A stretch of DNA of 64,000 nucleotides from Acuticoccus sp963704595 (lineage in GTDB: Bacteria; Pseudomonadota; Alphaproteobacteria; Rhizobiales; Amorphaceae): the NCBI GenBank assembly GCA_963704595.1, contig OY969922.1, positions 3,348,001 through 3,412,000 on the forward strand. Reading direction: 5' to 3'. Shown here piece after piece: positions 60,082-64,000 of the stretch. The notes under the pieces were generated by a model that searched no databases, had not been told where the DNA came from, and worked only from the letters and a program-made list of their open reading frames with translations. Position 1 is the first letter of the stretch, and every line of letters begins with the position of its first letter. The translations under genes and the position numbers were made by a program.

Positions 60082-60516
60082 TCAGATCAGGCAGAGCTCG
60101 ATCAGATCACGGCGCATCGTCGCAGGGATGTCGTCCGCGGCGTCTACGGCGCGCCAGTCCGCCGGCGCATCGGCGGCGGAGAGGTAGCGCCAGCCCTGGA
60201 ACGGGCGGCACGGGCGCGGGCGGACCGCCACCACCTCGGGGTCGAGCAGGATGTGGACGTGGCCGATGCCGTTGGCGTCGTTGAACGGCTCGAAGCCGAG
60301 GATCCGCTGCCGGCCCTGCAGCGCGCCCTTGATGACCCAGTAGAGGCTGCCGCCATCCAGCACCTCGTCGACCCGGCGCGGCGCCATCCGGGTGCGTGCG
60401 CGCGACACATACGCCTCGCCCTTCGCGGCAGCGACGGCCGCCTGCTCGACCCGGAACGCCCTGAGGCTGTCCAGACTGTCGACCCCGACCGCGAGTTTGA
60501 GAATGTGCAACGCCAT
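60082..60516 (-). CDS. DUF1489 family protein
   Basis: A 144-residue protein; the ATG at 60514-60516 precedes ALHILKLAVGVDSLDSLRAF, the family N-terminus. RARTRMAPRRVDEVLDGGSLYWVIKGALQGRQRILGFEP and HILLDPEVVAVRPRPCRPFQGWRYL are the family core (ALxxGxQRIxxLEP-type and PxPRRPFQGWRYL). Function unknown, widespread in alphaproteobacteria. No ribosome site stands out. It lies on the same strand as the VWA gene, 42 bases upstream of that gene's start. Confidence 0.9.
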   Translation of the reverse strand: MALHILKLAVGVDSLDSLRAFRVEQAAVAAAKGEAYVSRARTRMAPRRVDEVLDGGSLYWVIKGALQGRQRILGFEPFNDANGIGHVHILLDPEVVAVRPRPCRPFQGWRYLSAADAPADWRAVDAADDIPATMRRDLIELCLI

Positions 60517-60649
60517 GGCCGAAGAGTTGGCCCCGGCGGGTGCGCCCGGCAAGCGCGGCGGACCGGTGCATCCACAGGATATGACCGCCGTCCCCGGTCG
60601 TGATCACCGCAGCCGCCCTCCCCTGTCCTCGTGCGGGGGCGGCAAAATG

Positions 60650-60680
60650 AAAAGCGCGCCGACCCGAAGGCCGGCGCGCC
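60650..60680 (-). terminator. Intrinsic terminator after the branched-chain binding-protein gene
   Basis: On the minus strand: GCGCGCCGGCC, a TTCG tetraloop, GGTCGGCGCGC, then TTTTCATTTT. The stem has one G-T pair. It lies about 100 bases after the stop at 60777. Confidence 0.85.
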
Positions 60681-60776
60681 AGGTGTCGGAGCGCCGAAGC
60701 GCCCCGCACGGCGGACGCTTATCAAGCGCCGCGCCTGTTCCGCGATCCGCCGGGGCGAACGCCGCCGGCGAACCGA

Positions 60777-62025
60777 TCAGCCGCAGTCGGGGACGTCGCG
60801 GCCCGGCTGGCCGAGCTTGTCGAAGTCCGCCTTATCCATGTTCAGCGTCTGCGTGATGCCGTCGACCTTGTCGACCATCTGGGTCTGAAGGCCGCCGTCC
60901 GGACCTTCCACCACCTCGATCACGAAGTTGGAGCCCACCGCCTGACGGTTGTCGTCGAGCGTGATCTTGCCGTTCGGGGCATCGAGCTCGATGTTGGCGA
61001 GGCACTGACGGAAGCCCGCCTGGTCGTCGGAGAGCTCGCCGTTGAGGTCGTCGAGGCACTGCAGGGCAGCGTTGGTCGCGTTGTAGTACGCGGTCGCGAT
61101 CAGCGAGGGAGAGGCGAAGCGCTGGTCCGGCGGGAAGGCGTCCTGATAGGCCTTCACGTATTCCTGCCACTTGGGGTCGTCCCAGGTGTCGGCCTGCGGA
61201 CCGGCGGCCGGGGTGCCGAGCAGCGCCTGCTTGGCCGAACCCTTGGAGTTCAGCACCGTGCCGTCGACCATGATGGTGCCGCCGATGAGGTTCGCGTCGC
61301 CGCCGGCCTGCTGGTACTGGTTGAGGAAGTTGACCGCGTCGCCGCCGCCGAGGCCGAGATAGATGGCATCGACGTCATCGGGCAGGGCCGCGATGATCGA
61401 CGAGAAGTCCTTCGTGCCGAGCGGCACCCAAAGGCGCTCGACGATCTGGCCGCCCGCCTCGCAGTACTCTTTCGCGAAGCCGAGGAAGTTGGTGTAGGCG
61501 AACGAGTAGTCTTCCGCGACGGAAGCGACGAACTTCCAGTCCTTCTCGTTGAAGACGTAGTTGCCGAGGCCGACCGACCACTGCGCGCCGTCCATGTTGT
61601 AGCGGAAGAAGTTGTCCGCCGGGTCGACGTAGGTGGTTTCCTGCGCGCCCGAGGCACCGTTGATGATGGTGGTGTTGGGGTACTCCTTGGCGAGGTCGCG
61701 CAGCGCGATGCCTTCGGAGCCCGACAGCGGGCCGATGATGAAGTCGACCTGATCCTGCTCGATCAGCTTGCGCGCGCCGCGCACGGCCGAGTCGGGCGAG
61801 GCGTCGGTCGGAGGCGACGACGACCTCGATCGGGCGGCCGCCGGCCTCGTTGTTGTGCTGCTTGAGGGCGAGCTGGAAGCCGCGCTGGCCGTCCTCGCCG
61901 AGGACGGTGTACGTGCCTTCAAGCGTCGCCATGAAGCCGATCTTGATGGGGTCGGTGTTCTGTGCGAGCGCGGCGCCCGAAAGAAGCGCGGTGGCCGCAA
62001 CGGTGGAGAGCAAGGTCCGGATCAT
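60777..62025 (-). CDS. Branched-chain amino-acid-type ABC transporter substrate-binding protein (one apparent frameshift)
   Basis: Periplasmic LivJ-type binding protein, 415 residues after removing one base near 61810. Signal peptide MIRTLLSTVAATALLSGAALA; mature part begins DPIKIGFMATLEGTYTVLGEDGQRGFQLAL, and IIGPLSGSEGIALRDLAKEY and TTIINGASGAQ follow in the typical order. The Liv family binds leucine-like amino acids, but many relatives take amides, urea or aromatic acids. No permease or ATPase genes adjoin, so the transporter partners lie elsewhere. A strong terminator follows. Start ATG 62023-62025 is preceded by GGGAGGAACG. Confidence 0.92.
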
Positions 62026-62142
62026 TCGTTCCTCCCGAATGGACAGATGCGATCTGACGCCGCATGGACCCTCAGGGTAAACGGATGGCCGCCCTTCCCA
62101 ACAACGCCGGATTGCGTTGCGTCTGATTTTTGCCGCCCTCGG

Positions 62143-62775
62143 TCAGCCGGCAAGCCCCGGCAGGAGCGCCTTCAGGCTGTCCACCATCATCTCCATGGCA
62201 ATGGCCGCGAGGATCATCCCCATCAGGCGGCTCATGATGGCGACCGCCGTCACCCCCAGCACCCGCGACAGGAACGGCGCCGCGAAGAAGGCGATGGCGA
62301 GGAGCACGATCGCCCCGCCGACGGCCGCGGCATAGGCGATGTCGCCGGCGGCGCTCTCGGCCTGTGCGCGGAAGATGATCATCGTCGAGATCGTGCCGGG
62401 GCCGAGGAGGATCGGCACCGTCAGCGGGTAGATCGCGGGGTTGTCCTTCGGCGTCTCCGCCCGTTCCTTCGCGGACCCGTGGTGAGCCTGGCTCTTCTCG
62501 CCCGACACCATGTTGAGCGCGATGAGGAGGATGAGGAAGCCGCCCGCGAGGCGGAAGTCCTGGATCCCGAGGCCGAACACCCGCAGAAGCGCGTTGCCGC
62601 CGACCGCGACGATGACGGAGCCGATCACGAGGGCGACGATCACGGTCGCGGCGATCCTGCGCTGCTCGGCGACAGGACGGCCCGCGGTCAGCGACAGGAA
62701 CACCGGAAGGTTCGCGATCGGGCTCATGATCGCGAACAGCGCCGCGAAGAGCTTCAGGAAGAGTTCGTGGTCCAC
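62143..62775 (-). CDS. MarC-family integral membrane protein
   Basis: 210 residues from GTG 62773-62775, chosen because GGGAGG (62781-62786) stands 5 bases upstream; an ATG at 62796 is in frame. About six transmembrane segments. LFLKLFAALFAIMSPIANLPVFLSLT is the family N-terminus, and YPLTVPILLGPGTISTMI is the second conserved MarC motif. MarC was once linked to multiple antibiotic resistance, which was later withdrawn; the function is unknown. The upstream gene for a GNAT enzyme ends 30 bases away on the same strand, so the two may share a transcript. Confidence 0.93.
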   Translation of the reverse strand: MDHELFLKLFAALFAIMSPIANLPVFLSLTAGRPVAEQRRIAATVIVALVIGSVIVAVGGNALLRVFGLGIQDFRLAGGFLILLIALNMVSGEKSQAHHGSAKERAETPKDNPAIYPLTVPILLGPGTISTMIIFRAQAESAAGDIAYAAAVGGAIVLLAIAFFAAPFLSRVLGVTAVAIMSRLMGMILAAIAMEMMVDSLKALLPGLAG

Positions 62776-62780
62776 CGGGG

Positions 62781-62786
62781 CCTCCC
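62781..62786 (-). promoter_or_regulatory. Strong ribosome binding site deciding the marC start
   Basis: GGGAGG on the minus strand, 5 bases before GTG 62775. It favours that codon over the upstream ATG 62796, which has no comparable site. Confidence 0.65.
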
Positions 62787-62804
62787 TCAGGCTCATTTCA
62801 TGGC

Positions 62805-63398
62805 TCACCGTGGGGCGGCGAGCTGCCAGTCGAGGTTTGCTTTCACGGCCGGCCACTCCGTTGCAATCACCGAATAGACGACCGTGTCGCGGATGATGCC
62901 ATTGGGGCCGATGCTGTGGTTTCGCAGCGTCCCGTCGAACTGGGCGCCGAGCCGTTCGATGGCGCGGCGGCTCTGCCGGTTGAGCCGGTGGGTGCGGAAT
63001 TCCACGGCGATGCAGTCGAGCGCCTCGAAGGCATGGCCGAGGAGAAGCCGCCTGGCCTCGGTGTTGAGCGCCGAGCGCTGGACCCGCTTCGCGTACCAGG
63101 TCGAGCCGATCTCCACGCGCCGGTTGGCGGCGTCGATGTTCATGTAGGTGGTCATGCCGACCGGAGTGCCCTCCGCGTCGAGCACGGTGAAGGGCAGCAT
63201 CGAGCCTTTTTCGCGAAGGCCGAGGCGGCGGTCGATTTCGGCCGTCATCCCCTCCGGCGAGGGTACCGGGGTGTACCAGAGGCGCCAGAGCTCACCGTCG
63301 TCGCTCGCGGCACACAGCGCGTCGTGGTGGGCATGGTCAAGCGGAACCAGGCGGACGGCGGTGCCGTCCAGGGAAACTGTGGGCGGCCAGGGTGTCAT
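62805..63398 (-). CDS. GNAT acetyltransferase, RimJ/RimL type
   Basis: 197 residues from ATG 63396-63398. It has TAVRLVPLDHAHHDALCAASDDGELWRLWYTPVP, then FTVLDAEGTPVGMTTYMNIDAANRRVEIGSTWYAKRVQRSALNTEA, the central beta strands and acetyl-CoA pyrophosphate-binding region, and HRLNRQSRRAIERLGAQFDGTLRNH, the RimJ/RimL signature (N-x2-S-x3-I-x2-L-G). It transfers acetyl from acetyl-CoA to a protein N-terminus or small amine; the substrate is not known. Lies upstream of marC on the same strand. Confidence 0.92.
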   Translation of the reverse strand: MTPWPPTVSLDGTAVRLVPLDHAHHDALCAASDDGELWRLWYTPVPSPEGMTAEIDRRLGLREKGSMLPFTVLDAEGTPVGMTTYMNIDAANRRVEIGSTWYAKRVQRSALNTEARRLLLGHAFEALDCIAVEFRTHRLNRQSRRAIERLGAQFDGTLRNHSIGPNGIIRDTVVYSVIATEWPAVKANLDWQLAAPR

Positions 63399-63473
63399 CG
63401 CGTCCTCGTCACGGTGTCGCGCCGCGGGGCGCGCGGCGACAATGCCGCCCGCCGCCGCGCGCTTCAACCCGCG

Positions 63474-64000
63474 TCAGCGCAGCGCTGCGAGGACCTGCGC
63501 GGTGGTGGTGACCGCCGCCACGTTCTGCATCGCGTACTCGATGCTGGCGCGGTGCCAGTCGGCGTTCATGGTGGAGCACGCGTCCTCGGGGATCACCATG
63601 AGGTAGCCCTTGTCGGCACCGGTCCGGGCCGTGTGCTCGATGCTCATGTTGGTCCAGGCGCCGGACTCGATGATGATGTCGCGGCCCTCCGCCTTCAGCA
63701 CCGTCTCGAGGCTTGAGCCTTCCCACGCGCTCATGCGCATCTTCTTCACCACGAAGTCGCCGGGCTTCGCCTCCAGCCCTGCGACCGGGGCGCCGCCCCA
63801 GGTGCCTTCGACGAGCGCGCCGGAGGCCTTGGTGTTCTCGAACAGCGGCGAGTTCAGCGTGAGGCCGGGGGCGCCGGGCTGAAGCAGGAACCAGACGTGG
63901 ATCACCGGGATGCCGAGTTCGCGGCACCGCGGCGGCGAGCGCCGCGGCGTTGGCGATCGCATTCTGCTCGCGGCAGTGCTGCGGCGCGCCGGACTCGGCG
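63474..64000 (-). CDS. Isochorismatase-family hydrolase (partial, one apparent frameshift; nucleophile position is Ser)
   Basis: The C-terminal 170 or so residues; the N-terminus with the first catalytic Asp lies beyond base 64000. One base must be removed near 63930 to join AIANAAALAAAV to RELGIPVIHVW. KPGDFVVKKMRMSAWEGSSLE contains the catalytic Lys region. The segment ESGAWTNMSIEHTARTGADKGY corresponds to the family turn GxxTNxCVexTAR, but the nucleophilic Cys position is Ser (codon AGC). The end reads IPEDACSTMNADWHRASI. If the Cys is truly absent, the usual thioester chemistry is not possible, so the reaction is unclear. The family includes nicotinamidase and N-carbamoylsarcosine amidase. 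Confidence 0.82.
   Translation of the reverse strand, partial: PSPARRSTAASRMRSPTPRRSPPRCRELGIPVIHVWFLLQPGAPGLTLNSPLFENTKASGALVEGTWGGAPVAGLEAKPGDFVVKKMRMSAWEGSSLETVLKAEGRDIIIESGAWTNMSIEHTARTGADKGYLMVIPEDACSTMNADWHRASIEYAMQNVAAVTTTAQVLAALR

Overview
The window comes from the chromosome of a high-GC alphaproteobacterium, most likely of the order Hyphomicrobiales (Rhizobiales). Four things support this: the 16S/23S rRNA sequence type; the rrn operon order 16S, tRNA-Ile(GAT), tRNA-Ala(TGC), 23S, 5S; alphaproteobacterial families such as EipB (DUF1849), DUF1178, DUF1489 and an NDUFAF5-like methyltransferase; and the clpS-clpA-HIT and comF-grxC-nitrilase-DUF1178 gene orders. The genus cannot be named from the sequence alone. 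No phage, integrase, insertion sequence or CRISPR array was seen.

Layout. Positions 1-430 hold the 3' end of an aspartate carbamoyltransferase gene abutting a headless LysR-regulator fragment. Positions 457-9992 hold a trehalose operon (otsB, GH15 hydrolase, otsA), a run of endonuclease III, a YnjB-like binding protein and a DsbD-type reductase, and a sulfotransferase. Positions 10142-12025 carry a LytM/M23 peptidoglycan hydrolase facing away from a complete rrn operon (12254-17970). Immediately after the rrn terminator lies an unusual radical-SAM protein with an N-terminal SPASM-like cluster and a duplicated C-terminal domain. Next come an RND efflux pair, a peptide-type ABC transporter without a binding protein, and an amino-acid ABC transporter without an ATPase.

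Positions 29682-39645 are catabolic: a haloacid dehalogenase, kynureninase, a PEP-mutase/isocitrate lyase family enzyme, a PfpI-type amidotransferase-like protein, a lone xanthine-dehydrogenase-type molybdenum subunit and bifunctional PutA. Positions 39766-53014 hold envelope and housekeeping genes: a DD-carboxypeptidase lipoprotein, an RTX protein, a CAP-domain lipoprotein, ribulose-phosphate epimerase, the comF-grxC-nitrilase-DUF1178 block, EipB, RidA, a glycerophosphodiesterase, a FemAB-like acetyltransferase coupled to a sulfotransferase, HIT and AzlCD. The right end has clpA-clpS, a second DD-carboxypeptidase with a SPOR domain, a J-domain membrane protein with a VWA-like protein, DUF1489, a branched-chain amino-acid binding protein, MarC, a GNAT enzyme and a partial isochorismatase-like protein.

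Data quality. Seventeen otherwise normal genes change reading frame at about 26 places. All but one are explained by a single extra base, many in short homopolymers, and correcting them gives lengths normal for the families. This looks like insertion-type sequencing or assembly error, not decay. Frame-broken genes are therefore annotated as single CDS spans with approximate break positions. Both strands were read by eye; nothing was searched against a database.
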